Shown here: positions 1 through 9,612 of the stretch, piece by piece
How positions within the stretch are numbered: position 1 is the first letter of the stretch
Layout: each line of letters begins with the position of its first letter
IMG/VR virus record: IMGVR_UViG_3300032323_000670
Location: 1 to 64,000 of that record
Length of the DNA: 64,000 nt
From: a virus
Direction: 5' to 3' (one strand)
The notes under the pieces: model-generated
What the model was told of the DNA's origin: nothing
The model's input: only the letters and a program-made list of their open reading frames with translations
Database searches by the model: none
Program-made: the position numbers and the translations under genes

Positions 1-258
1 ATCCATTACAATTGGCGTTTGCCACTTGTACTCTCCACGAGCATTGTCTACATTAATAACGTTCTTTCCACCAAAGCTAGACATTTGGTACAAAGGCATT
101 TCTACCTTTTGTGCCATAGCCCAAAGATCTACTGGTCCTAAATCCATAGGTTCAGCATTCTTGAGCATGTTAACCAAGTGGTAAGAATCTACGTGTGAAC
201 TAGCTGCGTAGTTGGTATCTCGTAGAAATATACCATTGTTTAAAACTGGAGTTGCCAT
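1..258 (-). CDS. Probable major capsid protein, N-terminal 86 codons
   Basis: The gene reads leftward off the window edge, so only the first 86 residues are visible, starting MATPVLNNGIFLRD. There is no stop and no frame damage. It follows the acidic scaffold-like gene directly, completing the order terminase-portal-scaffold-capsid that is standard for tailed-phage head modules. The leader is T/A-rich with no Shine-Dalgarno sequence. The capsid call rests on position more than on sequence, since the visible part carries no motif I can name. A different head protein remains possible. Confidence 0.5.
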   Translation of the reverse strand, partial: MATPVLNNGIFLRDTNYAASSHVDSYHLVNMLKNAEPMDLGPVDLWAMAQKVEMPLYQMSSFGGKNVINVDNARGEYKWQTPIVMD

Positions 259-289
259 GTTTTTTTTGTTTATTTAAGGGTTAGTTAAT

Positions 290-1537
290 TTATCGCTTAA
301 AGAAGTTACCACTGCGTGGGATCTTTCTTTGTGTTGTTTCTTCTTGTTCTACTACTGGTGAGCTTGTAGACATCTTAGCTTGTTCAGTCTTAAGTTGACG
401 TACAGTTTTCTCAACAGCAGCATTTTTACCTTGGTCTTTGATCTTAGCTTTATATCCATCTGGATCAGCTAATAACCAAAGAGCCTCCGCAATTAAGTCA
501 TGTCTTGGTTCAACATACTGGTATTTCTCCAATAGGTGACCTAACATGTTTGTTTGCTTACCTGAAATAGAAGGGTAGCTAGGTTGTACAAGTCCGGTAT
601 ATAACATACCTTGAACCTTTTTGTCCAACTTGATACCGTTAACCTCACCTGCATTTAATGTATTATATACATTTTGCATGTAGGCATTTGCTGCTTGTTG
701 TTGCTGCTTACGCATGTTCTCTTGTTGAGCCAGCTTCTTAGCAACAACTTGTTCTTGCATCTTATCTAACTTTGGTTTGAACTTAAGAGCTTTAGCCTCT
801 AAGTCACCTCTGTCTTTCCAGCTGTAGATCTCTTCATCAATTTCTTCCTCATTACCAAAGCTTGTAGCTCTTAAGTACTCACGTACAATTTGCTCTTGGT
901 CTTTGCCATCCTTAGGATTTAACTGACGGTGTTCTTCAACCTCAGATAAAATACGGAACAAACCTTTAAGATCCTCTCCACCATCTGCTACATACTTAGC
1001 AGCAACTTGTAGTTCTTCTGGAAGAGCATCAAAGAACTCAACAGGGGTAGCCTGACGGATCTGATTCTCACGATCTACAATGTTAGCTTCAAGAAGTTCT
1101 TCAAAGTCTTTAATAGTGTACTCATCTAAAGGCTTATCATCATCAAAGGGTACAATCTGTCCTTTGTCAATAAGCTTTTTGAATAGTTCACTAGTTCCGC
1201 TCTTATCAAGCTTTGGTCTTCCTGTTGTCTTTTTAGAATCAGAATCAGAATCATCTTCATCATTATCAGGTTGACCTAAAAACTCTTGATCAAGTTCTTT
1301 AAGAACTTCAGCACCTTTTACTTCTTCAGGTTTATTATCCTTTGACTCTGAGCCTTCTTCATCAGTGTCCTTTTCAAGGAAAGACAGATCAACAGATTCC
1401 TTTGTAAATACATTAGGTTTCTTTTCTGTCTCAGGGAGCATAACGTTTTCTGCACCCGGGGTTCCTAGAATTTCATCTAGGTTCATCTCTACTTGTTCAA
1501 TAGAGGTTGTTTCTTGGTTTTTTTCTTCAGTAGCCAT
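290..1537 (-). CDS. Probable capsid scaffolding protein
   Basis: 415 aa, highly charged, with an acidic disordered N-terminal third (runs of D, E, S, K near residues 50-110) and a glutamine- and lysine-rich helical segment near residues 255-290 that looks coiled-coil. It lies between the portal gene and the capsid start, where scaffolds usually sit, and would guide prohead assembly. Its own promoter candidate lies just upstream, so head proteins could be made in excess of portal and terminase. No protease motif is visible. Function is inferred from composition and position. Confidence 0.55.
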   Translation of the reverse strand: MATEEKNQETTSIEQVEMNLDEILGTPGAENVMLPETEKKPNVFTKESVDLSFLEKDTDEEGSESKDNKPEEVKGAEVLKELDQEFLGQPDNDEDDSDSDSKKTTGRPKLDKSGTSELFKKLIDKGQIVPFDDDKPLDEYTIKDFEELLEANIVDRENQIRQATPVEFFDALPEELQVAAKYVADGGEDLKGLFRILSEVEEHRQLNPKDGKDQEQIVREYLRATSFGNEEEIDEEIYSWKDRGDLEAKALKFKPKLDKMQEQVVAKKLAQQENMRKQQQQAANAYMQNVYNTLNAGEVNGIKLDKKVQGMLYTGLVQPSYPSISGKQTNMLGHLLEKYQYVEPRHDLIAEALWLLADPDGYKAKIKDQGKNAAVEKTVRQLKTEQAKMSTSSPVVEQEETTQRKIPRSGNFFKR

Positions 1538-1572
1538 TTGGTTGGTTTTTTAGTCTACACTATTAATATACG

Positions 1573-1592
1573 CAAAAGTATGAGTTTAAACT
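1573..1592 (-). promoter_or_regulatory. Late promoter candidate for scaffold and capsid
   Basis: On the minus strand the box TACTTTTG (1573-1580) fits the Bacteroidota -7 consensus TAnnTTTG. It sits 2 nt downstream of the palindrome AGTTTAAACT (1583-1592). The same palindrome lies next to the other leftward promoter candidate near 10.9 kb. There is no clear -33 box at the expected distance, so this is a moderate call. Confidence 0.45.
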
Positions 1593-1641
1593 TTAAAGAT
1601 TAGCATTAGGAAATTATTATTCCGCATTATATGGCTAAACC

Positions 1642-4389
1642 TTATTTCTTTTTATCTTTCTTATCCTCACCTTTGTCAAATTTGTTCTTATTCTCACGTG
1701 CAATCTGTAATTGAGTCTGTGCTATTTCACGTTGAGTATTAAGTTTTTGCTGTTCAATATTCATTTTATCTCTATGCTCCATCTGCTTGACAGTCTCTTT
1801 CTCTCTGTTTAGATTCATAGTTTGAGCATACTGATCGCTCTTCTCCATTCTATCCAGATAATCAATGTAGTCACTCTCTTGGTTTTGGTTAACGTCTTGC
1901 ATTGCACCATAACCAGCAGATCTAATTTGAGCTTCAAGAATTCTAGCTTCTCTATCTTTCTGATTCTCAGCAGCTTCAAACTCAAGTTTCTGACGTTGTT
2001 CTTCAGCCTTAGCTTGTAACTGTTGTTCTTGCATTTGTTGAGCTTGTTGCATTTCAGCTTGTTTCTCAGCTTTTTGCTTAGCTTCAGATGCTTTAAGAAT
2101 AGTAGATACTTCAGCAATAGATTCAGAACGCAATACATTACCTATATCATAGATAGATGCACCAGTTGTATTATTCTGAATAGCCATTTGCTTAAGCTGT
2201 TCTAGCGTAGCTCTATGGTCAGCTTTAGTAGTACAGAATATATTAAGGTCTCTTAGCAATAGATCAGTACCATTTATCTCAAAGTTCTTACGCTCATCCA
2301 TTGATGTAACGTATTGTAACCTTGTAGATGGTTTAGTGGACTGATAATACTGTGCTAAGTCTGTGCGCATCTGATGCACGCGAGGCATCAAATAATCACA
2401 GTGTTGTATAAAGTAAGTTTCAGTTTGTGCATAAGAAGCACTTACTGCTTGTTCAATTCCAGTAGCTGTATTGGTTTGTCCAATCTGCTGACCTAGACGC
2501 TGTGGTGTAATACCTATTACTTCAAATGCTTGTTGCTTAAAATAATTAGCTAACTGAATACGAGACATCAAACGGTTAGTCTGCTCAAGGTCAAGTTTCT
2601 GATAGTGTTGGAAAGCAAGCGCATTCTCTGTATTGGTAATAGAAGTATCCAACGGTAACATCTGGAAGTTCTTCATTGCCACATAAGCCTTGGCTAGGTT
2701 GTTCTTTCCCCAGTCTTCTCCTAATGAGTGTCTAGGTAAAGCATTCTGGTCAAGTAGGATTACGGTTCCTAATTCATCTACTAAGATATCTGCAATCTGA
2801 TTGTTTACAATGTTGTATCCAATCTGGAAAGGTTTCATTAAATCAATAAGAGCTGTAGATCTCGTATTACGGTCTGTAAATACAGCACCTTCTATAGGAA
2901 GTTTACAACCATACATTGAGTTATCACCCTTGAATTGAAACTTAAGTGGGTTAATCAAGTTCTGATTGATTCCTAAGTAGATAGGGTTAATACCACCCGG
3001 GTTATTACTTCCCCAGAATGTAGGACGGTTTGGTCCAATCTTAACACCACCCCATACCTCATTAATCCAGATCCAATCTATGTGCTCACCAAATACTAAG
3101 TTATCCTTACTCTTATTCTTAAGAATATTTGTATTATAAACCGGTTTATCTACAACTACATATGTTTCATCAATTATATCTTGAGATACATTACCATTAT
3201 CCGATATGCGGGTTAAGTGACCGATTCTACGTTGTGATTTCCAGTAAACTGTGGTAACACGTAACATGTTACTCATACCTAAATCAAAGTAGTCTTCACT
3301 GCTCATCATAATCCAGTTTACTATATCACCTCCATAGTAGGCATTATCCCACATAGAGGTAAACTGACGGTAACCTAATGATGGCATTTTAGTATTCCAC
3401 TCGTGAGACTTGGTAGCATCATAGTAAGATCCATCATTCTGATAACCTTGGATAGGATAACCAGCAGAACGTACAGGGTAGATAAGCTCAAGAGCTTTCA
3501 TTTGATCCTCTGTCATTAACCAACCATACTTATCAATAACATCAGATACAGTCATCATGTCAAACTTACCTGCCCACTGAGCTTGTGATACATAACGAGT
3601 ATCAGGTGACTTCTGATAGAATGTAAGAACCGGATTCCATAACTCTACATCATAATCATCTTCAAGCATCTTAAAGTGCCAGAACTCACGGTCAGTAATT
3701 AACATATCACGGAAACCTCTCTCCTCAAGCTCATCCATTTTAAAACGCTCAACATCAACTCTATGCTGGTGTTCAGCCCATTGCTCTACCATACTGCGGT
3801 AGTCCTTATTAAAAAACTGTTGAATTTCTGGTAAAGTCTTAAGGTTATCAGGAGACATCTTTTGCTGATACTCCTCTGACTTAGGATCCATTTCAGCTAG
3901 AGCCATTGCCATCTTTTGCTCAGCTTCAAATAAAAGAACTTCTTCTACTTGAGTTCTTTTAAGCTCAAGCATTTCATTATATGAATACTCATCAACTGCT
4001 GTATAGCTTACACGCGTATTGCGTTTTGCAAACTCTGAAACAAGAGTATTAATTACATTAGGAATGATAGGGTAGAACTTTAACTCAAGTGCAGATGCAT
4101 CCTCTTTAGTTAAAGTATCAATAAGATCAGCATACTCATTGTCATCTTCTACAATGTAGTCAGTCTTATCTATAATACCCTTTGCAAGTTTATAGTTTTT
4201 CATGAGTCTGCGTGCATTTCTGCGCACTTGCTTAAGACCTTCCCACTCTAACCAGTCAAGGTTCCAAGCAGCCCACTCTTGATCTTTTTTCTTTTTTGGC
4301 AAAAACTGAACAGGCTGATTGAGAGTACCCATACGGTTGTACTCACCCTTAGCCCCATTCTTTAATTGCATCGCATTATATACCTGCAT
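1642..4389 (-). CDS. Portal protein
   Basis: 915 aa, the size expected for portals of crAss-like and other large phages. It would form the dodecameric channel at the capsid vertex used for DNA packaging. The N-terminal half is rich in aromatic and acidic residues, as in portal crown and wing domains. The C-terminal quarter (about residues 760-915) is a long Q/E/K-rich coiled coil. It follows the terminase gene with one base between them and precedes the scaffold. Identification rests on size, architecture and the conserved terminase-portal-scaffold order. No frameshift is visible. Confidence 0.75.
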   Translation of the reverse strand: MQVYNAMQLKNGAKGEYNRMGTLNQPVQFLPKKKKDQEWAAWNLDWLEWEGLKQVRRNARRLMKNYKLAKGIIDKTDYIVEDDNEYADLIDTLTKEDASALELKFYPIIPNVINTLVSEFAKRNTRVSYTAVDEYSYNEMLELKRTQVEEVLLFEAEQKMAMALAEMDPKSEEYQQKMSPDNLKTLPEIQQFFNKDYRSMVEQWAEHQHRVDVERFKMDELEERGFRDMLITDREFWHFKMLEDDYDVELWNPVLTFYQKSPDTRYVSQAQWAGKFDMMTVSDVIDKYGWLMTEDQMKALELIYPVRSAGYPIQGYQNDGSYYDATKSHEWNTKMPSLGYRQFTSMWDNAYYGGDIVNWIMMSSEDYFDLGMSNMLRVTTVYWKSQRRIGHLTRISDNGNVSQDIIDETYVVVDKPVYNTNILKNKSKDNLVFGEHIDWIWINEVWGGVKIGPNRPTFWGSNNPGGINPIYLGINQNLINPLKFQFKGDNSMYGCKLPIEGAVFTDRNTRSTALIDLMKPFQIGYNIVNNQIADILVDELGTVILLDQNALPRHSLGEDWGKNNLAKAYVAMKNFQMLPLDTSITNTENALAFQHYQKLDLEQTNRLMSRIQLANYFKQQAFEVIGITPQRLGQQIGQTNTATGIEQAVSASYAQTETYFIQHCDYLMPRVHQMRTDLAQYYQSTKPSTRLQYVTSMDERKNFEINGTDLLLRDLNIFCTTKADHRATLEQLKQMAIQNNTTGASIYDIGNVLRSESIAEVSTILKASEAKQKAEKQAEMQQAQQMQEQQLQAKAEEQRQKLEFEAAENQKDREARILEAQIRSAGYGAMQDVNQNQESDYIDYLDRMEKSDQYAQTMNLNREKETVKQMEHRDKMNIEQQKLNTQREIAQTQLQIARENKNKFDKGEDKKDKKK

Positions 4390-4390
4390 A

Positions 4391-6604
4391 TTATCTGAAG
4401 TTTTTAAATGGTGATCGTGGTGTTTTCATACCACTAAAGCCAGAACCACCTCCACCAATGTGACGGAAGGGGCTCATATTTAATTTACTGAATTTATTAG
4501 AGTTATCCAAGTTTTTTCCTGCTCCGGTCTCCTCATAACGTTTTTTATAACCTCTATTTGCCTGTTGAACTTTAGCAAAAGCTACCAAAGCAGCAAATGA
4601 TACAAGTCTATCCACGTTAACTCCATCTCTATAAGCCATCATCTCTTTAAGTAACATGATGTCCGGAATACGTTCTATACCATACGTTGTCTTAACTACT
4701 TTACCTTCTTCTGTTACTTCTTGATGTAACTCTTCTTTAAGAAAGTCAATAGCATAACTTACCATATGACTCTTGAATAGGGTACCTGTATTTCTCCAAC
4801 CATACTCTTGAAATACATTAGCATTGGCGCCTATGTCTTTAAGGAATAAGATCTGTGATCTCGGTACCAGATATTTCTGTTTCTTTCTATAGATCATATA
4901 GTTAATAAACTGGCTAATGTTATTTTCCACAATGGTCCATGCATTATACCACTCTATTATAAGCTCTAGTCTCTCATGTGTCTTATTAATATCATCAAAA
5001 CGTCCGCACCATGCAGCTACAATCTTATCATGTTCTATAAATGTCTCTACCTTTTCTCCATCATTCTTAGTAACTTCCACAGGAGTTTTGTATACATAAA
5101 TGGAGCAAAGAGATTCTGACGTAGTTGTCTTACCTTCACCCACGGGGTCAATACTTGCATAGTACATTCCAAACTCTGGGTTCTTAACTGGACGCTCATA
5201 CACTACTAAACAACCTGTCTTATCTTCTGTACTTTTTGTAATAGGAAATTCTGATATAGGTATCTTATTAGTTGTAGATACAGCTGACTGTCCATCAGTT
5301 CCTCTATAGATATCAAGATACTCATAAGGGTACATCTTATCTTCAATTCTTCTAAGCTGTGCTGTAACTAAATGTTGAGGGAACATAGATACAGTTCTAT
5401 AATCAAAAGCTTCTTTAATATTTCTAGGGTGCTGAGATATACGGAGCTGATATTCTTGAGGATCAAGATCTTTTTTCCAATCGGCAAATTGCTCATCTAG
5501 TGCTAGTAATGCTTCTTCTACTTTAGAGTTACCATACTCATCAATGTATGGAGGCATTGACCACTGCTCAGGAATAAACAATCCTGTTCTACCTATAACA
5601 CCTGTTTCATCTATTAAGTTAGATTCTACACTATAGATATCATTTGCATCAGGTCTCGTGATCATTTTCTTTAATGGCTCACACTGAGACAAGTCACCCA
5701 CAGATCCAGCAGCAATGAACATACCTGTAGTCATGAAACCGGATTTCATAGCAGGACGGATGTACTCAAATGTTGTATCCATCTTAGGAGCAATCCCTGC
5801 TTCCTCATGGAAAAAGTATTTACACGGTCCCCCTACACCATTGGTAGGATCTTTCTCAAATGACATTCCCTGCATAACACCCTTAAGTCCTATCTCAGAC
5901 TTACGTTTTTGAATACCTGTAGTTGTCTCAATTTTCTGCTGCCACATCATAACCTTATTAGGGTTCATAGGGCGGTACCAAGCTGTGTGTTGATTCAAGA
6001 AAGCTTCATATTCATTTAAGAACTTCCAAGTACCTTTCTCATTGATATAGTCTTTGAGACTAGCACCCATCTTGAGAGTAACCCCTTCCTCAAACCATAT
6101 CTGATTAATTAACTTACCCGCATGGTAGTATGATGATGCAATCTGACGTTTTTTTAAGATAGCAGCATGTCTATAAGACAACTCTGCTAAACATTCATAT
6201 AGAGCTAAGTGATACTGAGCATCTCTGACATCAGCAAAACCAAACTTTTGAATCTCCTTATTAAAGATAGGTAGAAAGTTTAACCACATGTAATAGTCAC
6301 GAGGTATATACCAAGCGTTACCATTACTTTTATAGATAGCACCTACCCTGCATTTATTCTTCTGATCATTCCAGTATTGAATAAAGTCTTTAGTTCCCTG
6401 AGGAGCTTTACAGTAAAAACTAAACTGATTGAATTGTCTAGCTTGTTCATTAAACATTTTGCTAGTCTCATCAAATTCATATTGACCTGGTTCTTTAAAG
6501 ATACTTTCAACAAATTCTTTGAAATCATCACGAGTAGGAAAAGTAGTTACTGACCACTCTCCATTCTCCCATGTAGGAATTTCTATATCAGTTTGTTGCA
6601 GCAT
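4391..6604 (-). CDS. terL: Terminase large subunit
   Basis: 737 aa packaging motor: an ATPase that drives DNA into the prohead plus a nuclease that cuts it. Near residues 150-160 is KKRQIASSYY, a variant of the KxRQxGxS/T Walker A found in many large terminases, with Ala in place of the usual Gly. An acidic segment FFHEEAG lies near 264-270. The RNase H-like nuclease domain shows YASIDPVGEG near 482-490 (first Asp), an Asn/Glu-rich IVENN near 550, and DRLVSFAALVAFAK near the C-terminus. Its start overlaps the stop of the PhoH-like gene by one base. No small terminase was recognised. Confidence 0.85.
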   Translation of the reverse strand: MLQQTDIEIPTWENGEWSVTTFPTRDDFKEFVESIFKEPGQYEFDETSKMFNEQARQFNQFSFYCKAPQGTKDFIQYWNDQKNKCRVGAIYKSNGNAWYIPRDYYMWLNFLPIFNKEIQKFGFADVRDAQYHLALYECLAELSYRHAAILKKRQIASSYYHAGKLINQIWFEEGVTLKMGASLKDYINEKGTWKFLNEYEAFLNQHTAWYRPMNPNKVMMWQQKIETTTGIQKRKSEIGLKGVMQGMSFEKDPTNGVGGPCKYFFHEEAGIAPKMDTTFEYIRPAMKSGFMTTGMFIAAGSVGDLSQCEPLKKMITRPDANDIYSVESNLIDETGVIGRTGLFIPEQWSMPPYIDEYGNSKVEEALLALDEQFADWKKDLDPQEYQLRISQHPRNIKEAFDYRTVSMFPQHLVTAQLRRIEDKMYPYEYLDIYRGTDGQSAVSTTNKIPISEFPITKSTEDKTGCLVVYERPVKNPEFGMYYASIDPVGEGKTTTSESLCSIYVYKTPVEVTKNDGEKVETFIEHDKIVAAWCGRFDDINKTHERLELIIEWYNAWTIVENNISQFINYMIYRKKQKYLVPRSQILFLKDIGANANVFQEYGWRNTGTLFKSHMVSYAIDFLKEELHQEVTEEGKVVKTTYGIERIPDIMLLKEMMAYRDGVNVDRLVSFAALVAFAKVQQANRGYKKRYEETGAGKNLDNSNKFSKLNMSPFRHIGGGGSGFSGMKTPRSPFKNFR

Positions 6605-7266
6605 TAATATTCATTTAAAAGTCTCAAGACCTCATTAAGAGCCTCGTGTCTATGGTTATCTTTAAGAACTAGTTTATTAACCCACTTAGATTTTTCTAAC
6701 TTAGGAACCTCGTGAATAGCAGAATCATTCTTAAACTTAAGATCTATCTGATGATTATCTCCTGTAAATATCATTAGTGATCCTTTACCCAATCTACCTA
6801 AACACATTTGTAATTGAGGTTTGGTTAGGTTTTGACACTCGTCAATTATACATACAGCATTCTCAAAGGTTCTACCTCTAAAATGTGTAAGAGATACTAA
6901 CTCTAAAGCTTCTGAATCTTCTAACTTAGCAATAATATCAGGCTTATCATAAACCTTTTTTATATTAGACTTAATAGGTACCAACCAAGGTTCCATCTTT
7001 TCTTTCTCTGATCCAGGTAAGAATCCGTTATCCTCAGTAGATATAGTAGGTCTTGTTATAATTATCTTGTTGACCTCACGTTTAAAGTATAGGTCTAAGG
7101 CTATCTGTACTGCCAATAGTGTTTTACCACTACCTGCTTGCCCTATAATAAAGTTATAAGGCTTTGCTAAAATTAATTCTTTAGCTCTCTTCTGCTCCTC
7201 AGATAAAGTTATTGCAAACTTTATATCTCCCTTTGGGGGATTCTTCTTAATGTTTTCAGTAGCCAT
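6604..7266 (-). CDS. phoH: PhoH-like ATPase
   Basis: 220 aa P-loop NTPase of the PhoH/RhlR-helicase-like family, common in phages. Walker A is GQAGSGKT near residues 39-46, followed by the family motif ITRPTIST near 75, Walker B IIDECQN near 141, and TGDNHQID near 170. It covers the ATPase domain only. The biochemical role of phage PhoH proteins is not settled; RNA- or helicase-related functions are proposed for the family. Being translationally coupled to the terminase suggests expression with late genes. Confidence 0.85.
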   Translation of the reverse strand: MATENIKKNPPKGDIKFAITLSEEQKRAKELILAKPYNFIIGQAGSGKTLLAVQIALDLYFKREVNKIIITRPTISTEDNGFLPGSEKEKMEPWLVPIKSNIKKVYDKPDIIAKLEDSEALELVSLTHFRGRTFENAVCIIDECQNLTKPQLQMCLGRLGKGSLMIFTGDNHQIDLKFKNDSAIHEVPKLEKSKWVNKLVLKDNHRHEALNEVLRLLNEY

Positions 7267-7282
7267 TGTATATTAGTTAAGA

Positions 7283-7798
7283 TTACATTTGATCATATGC
7301 AAGTCCTGCACCCCCGCGCGCGCGTCCTGCCTGTTCTTCTTGAAGATCTTTATAGGCACCTTTATAAGCTTCTCTAATTTGCTGATACTTGGAAGCAGCA
7401 TTAACAAGAGCTGTAAGATTACCATCTCTACCATCAGTAATATTTGTTGTCTCCATATATCTACCAAGTCTGTCAAGCATTTGCTTAATACCATTGTAAG
7501 CTCTGGATGTTGGTGTCTCATATAACTTCTTGCAGAACTCTAATGCTCCCGGGATAAAGTCATCCTCAGAACTAAAGTCTGCATCTATTTCTGCTAATAT
7601 AACCTCTTCTTTGTCATCTTCAGCAATATGAAAGAAAGGATTTATATCTGGGTTTGGACAACTCATGTAAAATAAGTACTGGTACACCTTAAGATAATTC
7701 TCAGGGTACTCATCCATAATCCTTCTTAAAGTGGGTAATGCATAGCAACTCTCACTTGGTATAAGCACCTTATTCTCTATATCAAATAGCTTAGTCAT
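7283..7798 (-). CDS. Conserved phage protein, unknown
   Basis: 171 aa, with several acidic stretches (DDKEEV, DADFSSEDD) and a C-terminal helical segment ending in RARGGAG. The stretch encoding that tail contains the unusual run CGCGCGCGCG in an otherwise AT-rich region. Start ATG overlaps the stop of the SET-domain gene by four bases. Position just ahead of PhoH and terminase in the late operon suggests a packaging or head role, such as a small terminase, but no helix-turn-helix was recognised. Function unknown. Confidence 0.6.
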   Translation of the reverse strand: MTKLFDIENKVLIPSESCYALPTLRRIMDEYPENYLKVYQYLFYMSCPNPDINPFFHIAEDDKEEVILAEIDADFSSEDDFIPGALEFCKKLYETPTSRAYNGIKQMLDRLGRYMETTNITDGRDGNLTALVNAASKYQQIREAYKGAYKDLQEEQAGRARGGAGLAYDQM

Positions 7799-8172
7799 AT
7801 TAATTTGTCTTTATAAAGGTCAAAGTCATCATCAAATGTATTATAGCTTACTAGTATTTCTTCATTAGGTTGAATATCCCTAGCAGCTATCATCTCATCT
7901 TCACCTCTCCCTATAGAATTAGGATTACTACTATGGTTTTGAAAAACTGAATGATCACAAGAAGAATATAGATAATCTCCCTCTTTCCAAAAATACTCAT
8001 CTACAAACTTTTTTTGAAGTTCAGATAAAGACTCATATTTTTCTTTATTAACTTTTGTATCAAACCCTTCTACAAATCTCCATATAACAGTATCTTTTGG
8101 TACTAAGTTTTTAGAGAATAAGCCAAGCCCCATACCTGGAGATTCAGCTATATAAGTTTCTATTAGGAGCAT
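7795..8172 (-). CDS. SET-domain protein, putative lysine methyltransferase
   Basis: 125 aa containing the diagnostic SET motifs in order: GMGLGLFS near residues 14-21 (SAM-binding GxG), the pseudoknot motif NHSSNPN near 79-85 (family NHSCxPN, with Ser for Cys), and NEEILVSY near 103-110 (ELxxDY-like). SET proteins transfer methyl groups from S-adenosylmethionine to protein lysines. It is a minimal catalytic domain without pre-SET or post-SET cysteines. The target is unknown; a virion or host protein is plausible since it sits in the late packaging operon. Confidence 0.8.
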   Translation of the reverse strand: MLLIETYIAESPGMGLGLFSKNLVPKDTVIWRFVEGFDTKVNKEKYESLSELQKKFVDEYFWKEGDYLYSSCDHSVFQNHSSNPNSIGRGEDEMIAARDIQPNEEILVSYNTFDDDFDLYKDKLI

Positions 8173-8804
8173 TATACTTCTGTATTTATATTATAGTAAT
8201 AAGAATTAGAATCCTCACTCACCCATCTATCAGATATGGTTTCTACAGAAAGTAATTCACTATCTACTTTTATATCTTTTGTATCAAGAGGAAACTCTTT
8301 GGTAATCCAATTGCTATCCTTCCAATAGATTCTATTATTTGGTTGACATAACAAGTATCCATCATCAGCTATAAGTATATGACCGCATTTATAATCACTA
8401 GGTCCGCTAGGTCCATCTGAGTAGTCATTACTGTACCAGTCTACCGTAGTCAGATAATTAGCCCATATCTTAGATCCATCCTTAAGAACAACCTCACATC
8501 TTTTCTCACATAGGTAGTCATAAGTAATGACACTTACGTTCTCTGAGAAACAATCCCATAGCTGCTTGAAGTGAAATGGAATATCATTCTTAGGTACCTG
8601 CATGAATATTTCCGATATAGGAACTCTTGATCTGAGCATACCATACTCAGTCATAATGTGAAAAGTTAAAATCTTACCTGCACATGACTGTATAGCAAAA
8701 GCATATGCCCGATGATAAGTATCATGGTCCGCCTCATTTTTTGTAAAATGAGAAACTCTTACATAGCATTTAAAAAGGTTGATATTACTGTTTAGTTTAG
8801 ACAT
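8172..8804 (-). CDS. Unknown protein in packaging operon
   Basis: 210 aa with no motif I recognise. It is rich in aromatic residues and cysteines (about eight Cys spread out, not in CxxC pairs), mixed alpha/beta in character, without signal peptide or membrane segment. Both ends overlap neighbours by a base or more (the SET gene downstream, the nuclease gene upstream), so it is part of one translationally coupled late operon. Function unknown. Confidence 0.6.
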   Translation of the reverse strand: MSKLNSNINLFKCYVRVSHFTKNEADHDTYHRAYAFAIQSCAGKILTFHIMTEYGMLRSRVPISEIFMQVPKNDIPFHFKQLWDCFSENVSVITYDYLCEKRCEVVLKDGSKIWANYLTTVDWYSNDYSDGPSGPSDYKCGHILIADDGYLLCQPNNRIYWKDSNWITKEFPLDTKDIKVDSELLSVETISDRWVSEDSNSYYYNINTEV

Positions 8805-9612
8805 TATCTTTTAATATGTTTATTATACTTATTACTTCATTCTTAAGATAGGGTACTTCATACTCTACTATCTTATTTACTACAGGCTCACCAAATTCAT
8901 CATATAACACAACGCGGTTATCATAAGCATCTTTACCAGCTTCTTCAAACAGTATATGCTCAATGATCATCTTACCTGGTTTAAGTTTAGGGTTATGCTT
9001 AAGAAGCATATACATGTAGAAACTTAACTGTAATGCATAATGGTTAAGATTACAATCATCCAAATGACCGAGTGGAGGAAGCATTCTATCACTAAGTCCC
9101 TCCCAATTAACATAAGACTCAGTCTTAATTTCTTTATTAGTCTTGTAATCATAAATATTTACTGTACTTTTTATCACTTCTACCCTATCTGCTTGACCAC
9201 ATACCCCTGCACTCTTAAGATACATCATATGCTCCGGATATATACCCTCTTGTAATTTTTGATCTGGTGCTTTTTTAATTCCGTCAGATTCTATAGGTTT
9301 AAAAATTTGTACTGAGCATCCGTCTTTCTCTATAGTATCACAAGATGTAAAAGCTGATTCTCTCTGTGCATGATACCATGTACCTAGATTAACAGCTTTC
9401 TGGGACTCATTCTTCCAAGCTTCTTTAACATCCTCAACCTTCATCCCGTACCACTTACTCTTTTTGTTCTTAATAGACTTCTCAGCTACAAGATCTGCAT
9501 CAAAAGGCTTTTTGAATTTAGATATGATACCTGTTACACTAACCCATGAGATGTTCTCATTAGGATCAATGCTGGTATAACTATGTGTTTCTGGTTTAAA
9601 TACTATCGCCAT
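8797..9612 (-). CDS. PD-(D/E)XK nuclease, RecB/Cas4-like
   Basis: 271 aa. The N-terminus has the layout of RecB-family nucleases (WVSVTGIISKFKKPF, then GTWYHAQRE). Active-site motifs follow: GQADRVEV near residue 138 (catalytic Asp) and VNIYDYKTNKE near 151-160 (D-x-K), then QLSFYMYML (the Q-xxx-Y helix). It probably cuts or resects DNA. In crAss-like phages a nuclease of this class sits in the structural/packaging region, which fits this position, so a role in genome processing during packaging is plausible. A second such nuclease occurs at 54.0 kb in the replication block. Confidence 0.8.
   Translation of the reverse strand: MAIVFKPETHSYTSIDPNENISWVSVTGIISKFKKPFDADLVAEKSIKNKKSKWYGMKVEDVKEAWKNESQKAVNLGTWYHAQRESAFTSCDTIEKDGCSVQIFKPIESDGIKKAPDQKLQEGIYPEHMMYLKSAGVCGQADRVEVIKSTVNIYDYKTNKEIKTESYVNWEGLSDRMLPPLGHLDDCNLNHYALQLSFYMYMLLKHNPKLKPGKMIIEHILFEEAGKDAYDNRVVLYDEFGEPVVNKIVEYEVPYLKNEVISIINILKDNV

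Noticed and set aside
1080-1553. Rightward frames opposite the scaffold gene
   Set aside because: Low-complexity Ser/Leu-rich shadows of the leftward coding strand.
7311-7325. Alternating CG run as Z-DNA signal
   Set aside because: It encodes RARGGAG within an intact gene; no sign of function beyond coding.
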